A stretch of 64,000 nucleotides of DNA. Source: JAAYCI01 sp031549285. GTDB taxonomy: Bacteria; Bacillota; Clostridia; Oscillospirales; Ruminococcaceae. The notes under the pieces are model-generated. The model worked only from the letters and a program-made list of their open reading frames with translations, ran no database searches and was not told where the DNA came from. The stretch covers positions 62,001 to 126,000 of the forward strand of contig JAVBPZ010000002.1 in NCBI GenBank assembly GCA_031549285.1. The letters run 5' to 3'. Made by a program: the position numbers and the translations under genes. Below, piece after piece: positions 34,810 to 42,789 of the stretch. Position 1 is the stretch's first letter. Each line of letters opens with the position of its first letter.

Positions 34810-34848
34810 GTCCATCCCTCATATTTATATTTTGCGGTGAAGTCGCCA
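33893..34848. mobile_element. Putative one-gene insertion at the recG 3' end
   Basis: About 1 kb of AT-rich DNA is flanked by direct repeats of the last 60 bp of recG. This resembles integration into a gene end with the reading frame restored by the incoming copy. No integrase, transposase or terminal inverted repeat is visible, so it may be a remnant, a passively mobilised cassette or a product of recombination with another strain. Confidence 0.55.
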
Positions 34849-34908
34849 CATCAGCCCCTGGCCGCCGCGGTGGAGGCCATGTTCGCGCAGAGCACCGTAA
34901 TGAACTAG
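34849..34908 (+). repeat. Right copy of duplicated recG 3' end
   Basis: Encodes HQPLAAAVEAMFAQSTVMN and a stop, in the same sense as recG. It is directly followed by a GGGGTATA...ACCCC imperfect hairpin that may be the original recG downstream sequence. Upstream of base 34849 the similarity to recG stops sharply. Confidence 0.88.
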
Positions 34909-34953
34909 CGGGGTATAGGTATACCACCCCTTCGGGCATTGGAAAACGAGACC

Positions 34954-35394
34954 CTATATCCCCAGGTGCAACAAAGGAAATGGCCGGCCCTGTTCATCCT
35001 GTTCCGACCGGCCTATCACGCAAAAACCCATGTGCCGGTAAAAACCGGCACCTTGCTCATTCTGCTCGTTCACATCAACAAAGCGGACGCACAAAGTATC
35101 CATGGCATACCGTAATAGTTGTTTGCCGATGCCCTTTCCTCGAGCCCCGGCATCCACAAAAAGCATCTCCACTTTGTCAGCGGACACCCCTATAAACCCT
35201 TGCAAAACATTCCTATCATCGCGGTATCCATATAAATGTTCTACCTCCACAAGGCCCGTACACACCTCCGGCCTGATGGAGGCCACATCGTCGCCGGAAA
35301 GGAATGTATGGGTAGCACCCACCGCGGACGTCCATATATCCAGCAAGCGTGCTACCGTGCTCCCATCCCGATCCAATTGACTTACTTTTCCCAT
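34954..35394 (-). CDS. GNAT-family N-acetyltransferase (YjaB-like)
   Basis: 146 residues. It transfers acetyl from acetyl-CoA to an unknown amine. The acetyl-CoA loop is GARGKGIGKQLL, and the motif FVDVNEQNEQGAGFYRHMGFCVIGRSE closely resembles E. coli YjaB. An AGGAG site lies 9 nt before the ATG. The gene lies between the insertion at recG and the fumarase genes, on the same strand as the latter; the 152-nt gap from fumarase suggests separate or loosely linked expression. Confidence 0.88.
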   Translation of the reverse strand: MGKVSQLDRDGSTVARLLDIWTSAVGATHTFLSGDDVASIRPEVCTGLVEVEHLYGYRDDRNVLQGFIGVSADKVEMLFVDAGARGKGIGKQLLRYAMDTLCVRFVDVNEQNEQGAGFYRHMGFCVIGRSEQDEQGRPFPLLHLGI

Positions 35395-35546
35395 AAATCA
35401 AGCTCCTGTTTACATGCTGGGTAAGCGATGATTGAATGGCGGTTACCCAGACGCCAATGGGCACCTATTCGCCGCCAAACGCCTGCGCTTCATCATGTTT
35501 TTTTGCCGGCCGTTGCCGGCTGCCACCTTTCACCCGTGGCCAACCG

Positions 35547-36113
35547 CTACCCTTCCCCCGCCAAAAACGCCGCCGGGCCCTCGGTGTACAAATCGCCCCC
35601 CACCGTGTCGGCCAGCACCGTCAGCGGCAGGTCCCGCACCACCAGCCGGCGCACCGCTTCACTGGCCAGGTCCTCCCAGGCAATTACCTGGCAGCTGACC
35701 ACGCACCCCGCCGCCAGCGCGCCCGCGCCGCCCACAAACCCAAAATACACCCCGCCGGCTTCCCGCATTGCTTGCAGTACTTCGGGGCTGCGCGCCCCTT
35801 TGCCTATCATTCCCGCCAGCCCCCGCTGCAACAGCAGCGGGGTATATTTGTCCATGCGCCCCGCCGTGGTGGGCCCAATGGACCCCACCACTTGGCCAGG
35901 CCGGGCCGGTGTGGGCCCCGCATAATAGATACAGCTGCCCGCCAGCGGAAACGGCAGGGGTTCCCCTTCCGCCAGCAGCCGGGCCATGCGGCGGTGGGCC
36001 GCGTCCCGCGCGGTGTATATTTCCCCGGACAGTAAAACCCGCTGGCCTGCACGCAGCCCTGCCAGCACCGCCACGTCCAGCGGCGTGGTTATCTTCCTTG
36101 TTTCTTGCTCCAT
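35547..36113 (-). CDS. Fumarate hydratase class I, beta subunit (Fe-S hydro-lyase C-terminal domain)
   Basis: 188 residues. It matches the C-terminal half of class I fumarases (TtdB/FumA-C type), encoded here as a separate subunit. Signatures: LSGEIYTARDAAHRRM, YYAGPTPARPGQVVGSIGPTTAGRMD and MIGKGAR. With the alpha subunit upstream it interconverts fumarate and malate; tartrate dehydratase is the alternative for this family pair. The ATG has GGAAGGAAAG upstream. It lies 167 nt downstream of the alpha subunit gene. Confidence 0.9.
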   Translation of the reverse strand: MEQETRKITTPLDVAVLAGLRAGQRVLLSGEIYTARDAAHRRMARLLAEGEPLPFPLAGSCIYYAGPTPARPGQVVGSIGPTTAGRMDKYTPLLLQRGLAGMIGKGARSPEVLQAMREAGGVYFGFVGGAGALAAGCVVSCQVIAWEDLASEAVRRLVVRDLPLTVLADTVGGDLYTEGPAAFLAGEG

Positions 36114-36280
36114 ACGGCTTTCCTTCCCGAATACCCATTATACGCGGATAAAATCTCGCTCTGTCTACACTGTTCCTACACCAGCCGTTACAATCTGTCC
36201 GTACCGCCACCGGGCGCCTATCCTGTTGTTTTTCGCACTTGTGCCCGGCGAATGCCGCCCATCCCAAGGTTTCACTACCG

Positions 36281-37123
36281 TCACAGCACCCCGCTGGCCC
36301 GGCGCGTCACGTGGCAGGAAATATTCACCGCCACCGGCAGCCCCGCAATATGCGTCGGCATTTTTTCCACCGCCACCGCCAGCGCCGTGGTGCGCCCGCC
36401 ATACCCCGCCGGGCCAATGCCCAGCTGGTTTATTTTTTCCAGCAGCTCCTCTTCCATCTGCGCATAGTATTCTTCACCATTTGGCACATCCAGCGGCCGC
36501 AGCAGCGCCCGTTTTGCCAGCAGCGCCGCCTTGTCAAAGCTACCGCCGATGCCCACCCCCACCACAATCGGCGGGCAGGGGTTTGACCCCGCTTTGCGCA
36601 CCGTTTCCAGCACGAATGCCACCACCCCGTCTCGCCCGTCCGCCGGGGTCAGCATCGCAATACGGCTCATATTCTCGCTGCCAAAGCCCTTTGGCGCCAC
36701 CGTAATCTTTACCTCCGCGCCCGGCACCACATCATAGGTAACTGCCGCCGGGGTGTTGTCCCCGGTGTTGTTTCGCTGCAGTGGGTCGGCCACCACGCTT
36801 TTGCGCAGGTACCCTTCCGCATAGCCCTGCCGCACACCGGCGTCAATGGCTTCTGCCAGCGCGCCGCCGGTTATGTGTACCTCCTGCCCCAGCTGCACAA
36901 AGACACAGGCCATACCGGTATCCTGGCACACCGGCAGCGCCTGCTGCCGCGCAACCACCAGGTTATCCGCTATGTCCGCCAGCACCCCCTGCGCCGGGGG
37001 CCAGCTTTCCCCCGCACACGCTGTTTGCAGCGCCGCCTCCACATCCGGGGGCACCGCGCGGTTCGCCTGCACACACAGTTTTGCCACCAGGTCGGTTATT
37101 TCCCTTGCTTCTATCTCTCGCAT
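36281..37123 (-). CDS. Fumarate hydratase class I, alpha subunit
   Basis: 280 residues. It is the N-terminal, [4Fe-4S]-binding half of class I fumarase. Cys residues expected to hold the cluster are seen in LPVCQDTGMACVF, NPCPPIVVGVGIGG and near the C-terminus (NISCHVTRRASGVL). The ATG at 37123 was chosen from the GCAGGAGGACG site; the 17 codons upstream in frame are unlikely to be translated. The iron-sulfur enzyme is oxygen-labile, fitting an anaerobe. An AT-rich stretch with TATAAT at 37206-37201 lies upstream as a possible -10. Confidence 0.92.
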   Translation of the reverse strand: MREIEAREITDLVAKLCVQANRAVPPDVEAALQTACAGESWPPAQGVLADIADNLVVARQQALPVCQDTGMACVFVQLGQEVHITGGALAEAIDAGVRQGYAEGYLRKSVVADPLQRNNTGDNTPAAVTYDVVPGAEVKITVAPKGFGSENMSRIAMLTPADGRDGVVAFVLETVRKAGSNPCPPIVVGVGIGGSFDKAALLAKRALLRPLDVPNGEEYYAQMEEELLEKINQLGIGPAGYGGRTTALAVAVEKMPTHIAGLPVAVNISCHVTRRASGVL

Positions 37124-37288
37124 GTTTACCGTCCTCCTGCCAAAACTATACCAAAATCTCGCCGATCCCGCCATCTAATATTTTGTAATAAACTATATAT
37201 ATTATACTTAAAGTACTATTTGCATCCTCATTTGCGTAATTTTTGAAAAATTTTTCCGGATACCATGTACGGAACCGGAATAATCATG

Positions 37289-37330
37289 TATAATAATATT
37301 CGCTGCGGCGCTCGCTCTCGCACGCCGCAA
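37289..37330 (+). promoter_or_regulatory. -10 box and 5' UTR hairpin of the PpiC-type foldase gene
   Basis: TGTATAAT (37287-37294) serves as a -10; the -35 is weak. Directly downstream, TGCGGCG...CGCCGCA forms a GC-rich hairpin in the presumed untranslated leader. Confidence 0.45.
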
Positions 37331-37391
37331 TCACGCGTTATGATCCGCCGGGGTACACCCGCGGGACAGATATATTGGAGGAAGCAAAGCC

Positions 37392-38552
37392 ATGTCAAGA
37401 ACTGTTAGAGTCATTGCCATTTGTGTAGTGATGGTGCTGCTGGCCGGCGCCGTTACCGGTGTCGCTTTTTTAAGCGCGAACTATAAAGCCCCCCCGGCCA
37501 AAACCGGCCTTATGGTGGAAGGCAAACTGATGGAAGACCCCGGCGTCATGGTCACCGTGGGCGAGTATGAGATCCCGTTTGACTATTACCGCTACTACTA
37601 CCTTACCTATAAAGACACCTATGACATGTACTATGGCGACACCACCTGGGATACCGACTTCGATCATTCCAAGGCAAACATGCTGAAGGAAATGACCGAG
37701 AGCGCCATCCAGCGCGCCTATGCGCTGCAGATTCTGGCGCAGGAGGAAAACATTACCCTGACCGACGAAGAACTGGCCAGCATCGAGGATGAAATCACCG
37801 CGCAGAAAGAGGTTTTCGGCGATGATTTCGACGACCGCCTGCGGCAGATGCACTACACCAGCGAAGACATGTACCGCGATATTGCCCAGCAGCAGATGCT
37901 GCAGAAAAAGGCCCAAACAGAATACACCGAGCGCCTTACCGCTGAAATGGGCGATGATATTATTGCGGACGCGCAGGACGGGTATGCCACCGCAAAACAC
38001 ATCCTCATCGGGCCCATTGAGCAGCCGGTGAACGAAGATTTGTCCGCGGCAGATACCGGGGAAGATACCTCTGTCTCTGTCCCCGCCGACGGCGAAGAAG
38101 CAGACCCCGACGCTGAAGTGGAAGACCCCGCCATGGCGGCCGCCTATGCCCGCGCCGAGGAACTGCTGGCCGAGATTCGCTCCAGCAGCGACCCTGCCGC
38201 CACCTTCGATGAACTGATGAACGAGTACAGCGAAGACCCAGGCCTGGCCACCAGCCCGGACGGCTATACCTTTGGCCCCGGCGAAATGGTGGACGAGTTC
38301 TATGACGGCACCATGGCGCTGGAGGTTGGCGAAATCTCCGATCCCATCAAATCCTCTTACGGGTACCACATCATTATGCGCGTCCCGCTGGACGAGGAAT
38401 ATGTGGACGAATACTTTGAAACCAACCGTGACAGCATCATCTCCTCCGCGGTGTACGAAAAGTTCCAGGAGCGGCTGGAGAAAATTACCGCAAACCTGCC
38501 GGCTACCCCGGGCGAATATTACAGCTATGTTTCGCCCACCGCCATCGTGTAA
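37392..38552 (+). CDS. Extracytoplasmic peptidyl-prolyl isomerase/foldase (PpiC/PrsA-like)
   Basis: 386 residues. The N-terminal hydrophobic segment (residues ~5-28) has no lipobox, so it is an anchor or cleavable signal. An alpha-helical SurA/PrsA-like region (~50-190) is followed by a parvulin domain starting YATAKHILIG and ending YGYHIIMRVPL. Between these marks lies an acidic, Pro/Asp/Glu-rich insert of ~35 residues (EDTSVSVPADGEEADPDAE), which is unusual inside a parvulin domain. It probably helps fold exported proteins. TTGGAGGAAG precedes the ATG. A strong terminator follows at 38581-38618. Confidence 0.88.
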   Translation: MSRTVRVIAICVVMVLLAGAVTGVAFLSANYKAPPAKTGLMVEGKLMEDPGVMVTVGEYEIPFDYYRYYYLTYKDTYDMYYGDTTWDTDFDHSKANMLKEMTESAIQRAYALQILAQEENITLTDEELASIEDEITAQKEVFGDDFDDRLRQMHYTSEDMYRDIAQQQMLQKKAQTEYTERLTAEMGDDIIADAQDGYATAKHILIGPIEQPVNEDLSAADTGEDTSVSVPADGEEADPDAEVEDPAMAAAYARAEELLAEIRSSSDPAATFDELMNEYSEDPGLATSPDGYTFGPGEMVDEFYDGTMALEVGEISDPIKSSYGYHIIMRVPLDEEYVDEYFETNRDSIISSAVYEKFQERLEKITANLPATPGEYYSYVSPTAIV

Positions 38553-38580
38553 CATTCCAGCACTGCATATCGTCTGTCTC

Positions 38581-38618
38581 ATCCGGTTGGCCGCCCCGCG
38601 GCCAGCCGGATTTTTGTT
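38581..38618 (+). terminator. Terminator of the foldase gene
   Basis: ATCCGG-T-TGGCCGC pairs with GCGGCCA-G-CCGGAT (14 bp with one G-U pair, 3-nt loop), followed by TTTTTGTTTG. Confidence 0.92.
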
Positions 38619-38700
38619 TGCATACAAGGTTACCCCCATAGAAGTAACAAAATTCCCTTTCCAGAACGCCCAGAACACATCACATTCGCAACCCCCACAA

Positions 38701-38738
38701 AATAAGGAAGGCGCCTGCTTCCCGGCGCCTTCCTTATT
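38701..38738. terminator. Second hairpin terminator, perfect 15-bp stem
   Basis: AATAAGGAAGGCGCC pairs perfectly with GGCGCCTTCCTTATT around an 8-nt loop. It lies between the convergent foldase and SulP genes and is T-rich on both exits. Confidence 0.75.
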
Positions 38739-38807
38739 TAACTATATAGTCAACTAATTTGAAAAGAATCCTAAAACACAGATGTTGACTATGAAGAACA
38801 AAATCAT

Positions 38808-38830
38808 AAACCCGCACACGGCGCGGGTTT
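38808..38830 (-). terminator. Terminator of the SulP gene
   Basis: AAACCCGC pairs with GCGGGTTT; on the minus strand it is followed by ATGATTTTG. Two further hairpins (ACACGG...CCGTGT at 38832-38856 and a GTTTCAAAA stem at ~38856-38886) lie between it and the gene end. Confidence 0.6.
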
Positions 38831-38930
38831 ACACGGTCATATTGGCCGTGTGTTTCAAAACGAACAGAATTATTTTGAAACAATTCCACTATATGCCGTT
38901 GCCCACACAGGCCCCCCACCGTCCCAGGCG

Positions 38931-40664
38931 CTACCCCCGCGCTCGCGGGCTCGGCAGAATATCCAGGTTCCCGGCCCGCTCCATATATTCTTTCAGCGTG
39001 GCGTATATGTTTTGCTTGCCTATCGCCTCCGCCAAACCACTTTTTTCCAGCACCGCCAGCACCTCCTCCGGCACAAACACCAGTACCAGACGCCGGCCCC
39101 CTGCCTGTTGCTCTTTCACCATGCCTTTCAGCATCTCACACCCGCTGTAGTCCATGCTGACCACCGCGGAAAAATCCAGCGCCAGCTCCCGCACGCCTGG
39201 CTGTGCGCACAGCGCCCGCACCTCCGCCGCAAAAATACCGGCATTGGCATAATACAGCGACGCACCAAACCGGTACACCACCACGCCCTCCAGCGCTGTT
39301 CCGCCCTCTGCTGCCGGGCGCCAGCTTTCCCCATTTGCCCCGGCCACCAGCACCCTGTCGCGCGGGTACGCGCTTTTCTTCACATGCTGCAGCAGGGACA
39401 GAATCATCGCCAATAATATCCCCTGTGCCGCCCCCAGCAGCACTACCGCCGCCGCAGTAACCACCGCCACCGCAAATTCCCCGCCGCTGAACGCATACAC
39501 CTTTTTCATGGTCTTTATGTCCACCAACCCCAGCGAGGCCGACAGCACCACCGCTGCCAGCGTCGCTGTGGGAATATACTGCAGCGGCCAGGTAAAAAAC
39601 AGCAGCACCAACAGCACCACCCCGGCCGCCGTCAGGTTGGCCACCTGGGTTTTGGCGCCGGCCTCGTCGGCAATCTCGGTCTTGGTGGGGCTGCCGTTTG
39701 CCACAAACGCCCCGCTGAACGCCGCGGCCACATTGGCCGCGCCCAGTCCTAAAATATCCCGGTTTGCGTGTAGTTCTTCCCCATACCGGTCCGCATACAC
39801 CTCGGCGGTGGCCGCGCTTTGGGTAATTATCACCACCACAATAGCAATGCACGGGCCCAGCATATCCAGCACCGCCTGCAGCTGAAAGGTCGGCACCGTA
39901 AACGGTGGCAGTCCGCCCTGCACCGCGCCCACCATGGAAAAGCTGCCCGCCGGCGCCCATACGCCCGCCACCACCCCGCCGGCAATAGCCACCAGCCCAA
40001 ACGGAACCCGGCGTAACACCGGCCAGCGTCCATACAACAGCCGGGGCACAAAAACCACCACAAATGTACACAACGAAATAGCAACGGCCGCGGGGTTGCT
40101 TTGCCCCACATGCTGCACAAACCCCACTATTTTTTGTATGCTGGAACCAGACACATCCGGCTGGCCAAACAAATCACCCAACTGTGAAATAGCCACCTGT
40201 ATCCCGATTCCTGTCAGAAACCCGGTCAGCACCGTGCGGGACAAAAAATTCGCCACAAAACCCAGCTTGAACACACGGCATACCAGCAGCACCACACCCA
40301 CCATCAGACTCAGCAGCGCGGCATAGCCGCCGTACTGGCTGCTGCCTGCCGCCGCAAAAGACAACACCGCCGCCGCCAGTATAGCCGCCGAGGCGGAGTC
40401 TGCCCCCACCACCAAATGCCGCGACGCACCAAACACCGCGAACGCCACCGCCGGCAGCAGCAAAATATACAGGCCGGCGGTTATAGGCATGCCCGCAATT
40501 TTTGTATACCCCATATCAATAGGAATGGCCGCCGCGGCCAGGGTAACGCCCGCCAGCACATCCCGCCACAGCCCCGCGCGCCGGTACGGGAAGATACCCG
40601 CAAACACCGGGGACAGCTTTTTTTGCGCACCTGCCTGTTGCGTTTTTACGTCGCCATTCTTCAT
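38931..40664 (-). CDS. SulP-family anion transporter with STAS domain
   Basis: 577 residues. About 10-12 membrane segments fill residues ~30-420 (e.g. DVLAGVTLAAAAIPIDMGYTK, the SulP signature region). The C-terminal cytoplasmic STAS domain (~450-560) is recognisable from LALDFSAVVSMDYSGCEML. SulP proteins carry sulfate, bicarbonate or dicarboxylates; the substrate cannot be told from the sequence. There are no sulfate-assimilation genes nearby. It is transcribed divergently from the HAD phosphatase gene. Confidence 0.92.
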   Translation of the reverse strand: MKNGDVKTQQAGAQKKLSPVFAGIFPYRRAGLWRDVLAGVTLAAAAIPIDMGYTKIAGMPITAGLYILLLPAVAFAVFGASRHLVVGADSASAAILAAAVLSFAAAGSSQYGGYAALLSLMVGVVLLVCRVFKLGFVANFLSRTVLTGFLTGIGIQVAISQLGDLFGQPDVSGSSIQKIVGFVQHVGQSNPAAVAISLCTFVVVFVPRLLYGRWPVLRRVPFGLVAIAGGVVAGVWAPAGSFSMVGAVQGGLPPFTVPTFQLQAVLDMLGPCIAIVVVIITQSAATAEVYADRYGEELHANRDILGLGAANVAAAFSGAFVANGSPTKTEIADEAGAKTQVANLTAAGVVLLVLLFFTWPLQYIPTATLAAVVLSASLGLVDIKTMKKVYAFSGGEFAVAVVTAAAVVLLGAAQGILLAMILSLLQHVKKSAYPRDRVLVAGANGESWRPAAEGGTALEGVVVYRFGASLYYANAGIFAAEVRALCAQPGVRELALDFSAVVSMDYSGCEMLKGMVKEQQAGGRRLVLVFVPEEVLAVLEKSGLAEAIGKQNIYATLKEYMERAGNLDILPSPRARG

Positions 40665-40899
40665 GCTTGCCTCCCTTTATACGCCGCCGCGTGATAGGAT
40701 ATTCTGGCGCTGAAAGATAGTATACTATGAAAAGTATACCATTCCCATACCCCAAAGTACACGCCCCCTCCCTGTGCCGTTTTTGCCTGCCTGCTGGACA
40801 TCCGGCCATAATTATGCCATATTTAAAACAGGCGCTGCCTATGTTGGCGGGCGCCTGTCATACGCGTTAACACACCACCAAAAGAAAGCGAGGCTGCCT

Positions 40900-41592
40900 A
40901 TGCAACGGTCGGTTTTTCTGTTCGATATTGACGACACCTGCTACAACGGGTTCTCTCAGGGCGACCTGATGAAGGCCGAGGTCGCCGCCGGTTTTTACTC
41001 CCAGCAAGAGCTGGCGGGAATCATTGCGGATATCAAGGAAAAATACCACGAGAAAGAACCGTATGAACAACTGGCAGAGGCCTATGTGCACGACATGGCC
41101 ACACTGTTGGCCGGCAAAAATCGGCAGGCGCTGTACCGGCACGCCCGGGACTTCTTTGGCGCCCATCAGGACAAATTAAATGATTTTCTGCCCGCGCTGC
41201 TTACCACGTACAGCGCCACGCATGACAGCTATTTCATCTCCTGCGGGTTGGATTATTCCGTCCAGGCCATTGCCGACCTGATGCAGCTTACCGGCTATGT
41301 TGCCACCACCCTGAAAACAATCGACGGTGTTTACCAAAACGAGATTACCATCGATTTATCCAAAGCCTCTGACAAAGCCACCCAGGCCAAGACCATCATG
41401 GAAAGGTACCCCCTGGCCGGCTCAGTCGCGTTTGGGGACTCCATCGCCGACGCCGGCATGATGCGTCACACGCAGTATGGCGTGTGCGTGGCGCCAAAGC
41501 CGGACCTGGCCGCCGCCGCACAGCAAAACGGCTGGCAGGTTGTACCGCAGCGCACCGCCGTGGTTCCTGCCGTGAAAGCTCTGTTGGGGTAA
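40900..41592 (+). CDS. HAD-family hydrolase (phosphoserine-phosphatase-like)
   Basis: 230 residues. HAD motifs: FDIDDTCYNG (nucleophile Asp and acid Asp), Ser in FISCGLD, Lys around SKASDKATQAK, and the acidic motif AFGDSIADAGMM. The C-terminal layout (GVCVAPKPDLAAAAQQNGW) is that of SerB-type phosphatases; the substrate is unknown. The ATG has AAAGCGAGG upstream. A GC-rich hairpin (ACAGGCGC...GCGCCTGT, ~40827-40860) lies just before the gene with no T run on this strand. The terminator is at 41747-41770. Confidence 0.85.
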   Translation: MQRSVFLFDIDDTCYNGFSQGDLMKAEVAAGFYSQQELAGIIADIKEKYHEKEPYEQLAEAYVHDMATLLAGKNRQALYRHARDFFGAHQDKLNDFLPALLTTYSATHDSYFISCGLDYSVQAIADLMQLTGYVATTLKTIDGVYQNEITIDLSKASDKATQAKTIMERYPLAGSVAFGDSIADAGMMRHTQYGVCVAPKPDLAAAAQQNGWQVVPQRTAVVPAVKALLG

Positions 41593-41746
41593 ACGGTTTG
41601 GGGCTTTTCGCAAAACGGGAAGCGCCTGATTTTTCCGGTTCCGGGCGGCGCCGCAGCGCTCGGAACGCTTTTGCCATTGCCTAGCCACCGCCTGGCAAAA
41701 ATTCCTTTCCCCGCCCACTTTTCCCTGGCCGCAATGCTGCTTTTCA

Positions 41747-41770
41747 TGCCGCACGAAAAGTGCGGCACTT
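41747..41770 (+). terminator. Terminator downstream of the HAD gene
   Basis: A perfect 8-bp stem TGCCGCAC/GTGCGGCA with a five-base loop, followed by CTTTTG. The ~150 bases between the gene and this hairpin hold nothing recognised. Confidence 0.6.
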
Positions 41771-41807
41771 TTGCGTCTTCCCTTCCCAAACTTTCCCGGC
41801 TTTTCCC

Positions 41808-41837
41808 TTGACAACGCCCTTCCCCAGTTGATATAAT
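41808..41837 (+). promoter_or_regulatory. tRNA-Lys promoter
   Basis: TTGACA (41808-41813), an 18-nt spacer and TATAAT (41832-41837) preceded by TGA, i.e. a consensus extended -10, 19 nt before the tRNA. Confidence 0.9.
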
Positions 41838-41856
41838 TATTAAGCTCGTGGAAAAT

Positions 41857-41932
41857 GACCCGCTAGCTCAGTTGGCAGAGCAATTGCCTTTTAAGCAATG
41901 GGTCCGGCGTTCGAATCGCCGGCGGGTCACCA
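41857..41932 (+). tRNA. tRNA-Lys (anticodon UUU)
   Basis: 76 nt with encoded CCA. The acceptor stem GACCCGC pairs with GCGGGTC. The anticodon stem ATTGC/GCAAT encloses CTTTTAA, giving anticodon TTT. The T-arm GTTCGAATC and D-loop GTTGGCAG are normal. It has its own strong promoter and a hairpin terminator directly downstream, so it is a single-gene transcription unit. Confidence 0.97.
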
Positions 41933-41934
41933 AT

Positions 41935-41980
41935 AATATCGCTATGCAGTGTAATTATTGCATGGCGATATTTTATGTTT
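41935..41980 (+). terminator. tRNA-Lys terminator
   Basis: AATATCGC-T-ATGCA pairs with TGCAT-G-GCGATATT, ending in TTTTATGTTTT. The following AT-rich stretch to 42325 holds only short frames that I could not match to any family. Confidence 0.8.
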
Positions 41981-42325
41981 TGGCTCATAATTACTCAAAA
42001 CACCCCCAAAATCTGGTGAATTGATAACAAATTGATGACGCGAAGAATACCCAGCACACAGCCCCAACCGCATGTGCCGCCACACCATTTTCGGTGCTGC
42101 ACGGCTTCCGTCGTAATATCCAGCACCGTTGCCACCTCGGCATCGTGCTGGTTTTTCAGGTGCATTATATTGATAAAAATGGACAATTAACACTATTCAA
42201 ACTCTTTTTTGGTAAATTTTTTGTTTTTTTAACTCTATTTTTTCTGCCCCTTTCTTTTTTTTCACCAGATGCTATACTGTAGGTACTCGATGTCTATTAT
42301 GTCACGTTGCTGCGAGGTACTGCCC

Positions 42326-42679
42326 ATGGTCATGCTAAGCCCCTGTCCTTTTTGCGGCAGCAAGGCTGCCTATTCACGTATACCCACCGCCGGGTTTTCT
42401 GTACTGTGTTCCGGCTGCGGCGCCATTGCCATGCTGGACGGCAGTGGCGAGCGGGATCGCCTGGGCACCGCATGGAACCGCCGTACCATCCGGCCAAATT
42501 TTTCCCGCCCGGCCGGGCCCGCGCCCTGTCCCTTTTGTGCCAGCAGCCTCAGCTTGGGCACCTATAACCAAGACAGCTCCATACTGAAATGCACCTCCTG
42601 CGGCATGATCGTCTCTTTCGCCACGGCGCCGGACCTGCCTACCATGCTGCGGTACTGGAACCGGCGCACCCCCACATAG
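42326..42679 (+). CDS. Tandem Lar-like zinc-ribbon protein
   Basis: 117 residues with two similar halves. Each has CPFC, a second Cys pair (CSGCG / CTSCG) and a WNRR tail (residues ~7-50 and ~61-114). Single units of this kind occur in Lar/restriction-alleviation-like proteins of phages and bacteria, where the tail is typically WNxR. Here the unit is duplicated in one chain. The function is unknown; zinc binding is likely. The ATG at 42326 was chosen because GAGG lies 9 nt upstream. The gene sits in an AT-rich pocket next to a tRNA, a common place for acquired DNA. Confidence 0.65.
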   Translation: MVMLSPCPFCGSKAAYSRIPTAGFSVLCSGCGAIAMLDGSGERDRLGTAWNRRTIRPNFSRPAGPAPCPFCASSLSLGTYNQDSSILKCTSCGMIVSFATAPDLPTMLRYWNRRTPT

Positions 42680-42701
42680 AAAATTATATACAGAAAAAAT
42701 C

Positions 42702-42736
42702 AGTGCCCCTGCCGTGCAACCATCGGCAGGGGCACT
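42702..42736. terminator. Terminator between convergent zinc-ribbon and lipoate ligase genes
   Basis: A perfect 13-bp stem AGTGCCCCTGCCG/CGGCAGGGGCACT. On the minus strand it is followed by GATTTTTTC, so it mainly serves lplA. Confidence 0.85.
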
Positions 42737-42789
42737 ATATTGGTGCCGCTTTTCCAGCCCCACGCTGTGGGGGTCATTTCTTTAAACAG

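Noticed and set aside
34862..34908. Second partial recG gene or pseudogene
   Set aside because: Only the last 19 codons are present, with a sharp upstream boundary, so it is better described as a duplicated end flanking an insertion than as a decayed gene.
40827..40860. Terminator upstream of the HAD gene (ACAGGCGC...GCGCCTGT)
   Set aside because: The T-rich side faces the minus strand, where no gene needs to be ended, and the plus side has no T run. It is left as an unexplained hairpin.
41995..42186. Short minus-strand frame downstream of tRNA-Lys, considered as an integrase remnant
   Set aside because: I could not align it to any recombinase motif (no Arg-His-x-x-Tyr pattern), and no duplicated tRNA end was found nearby.
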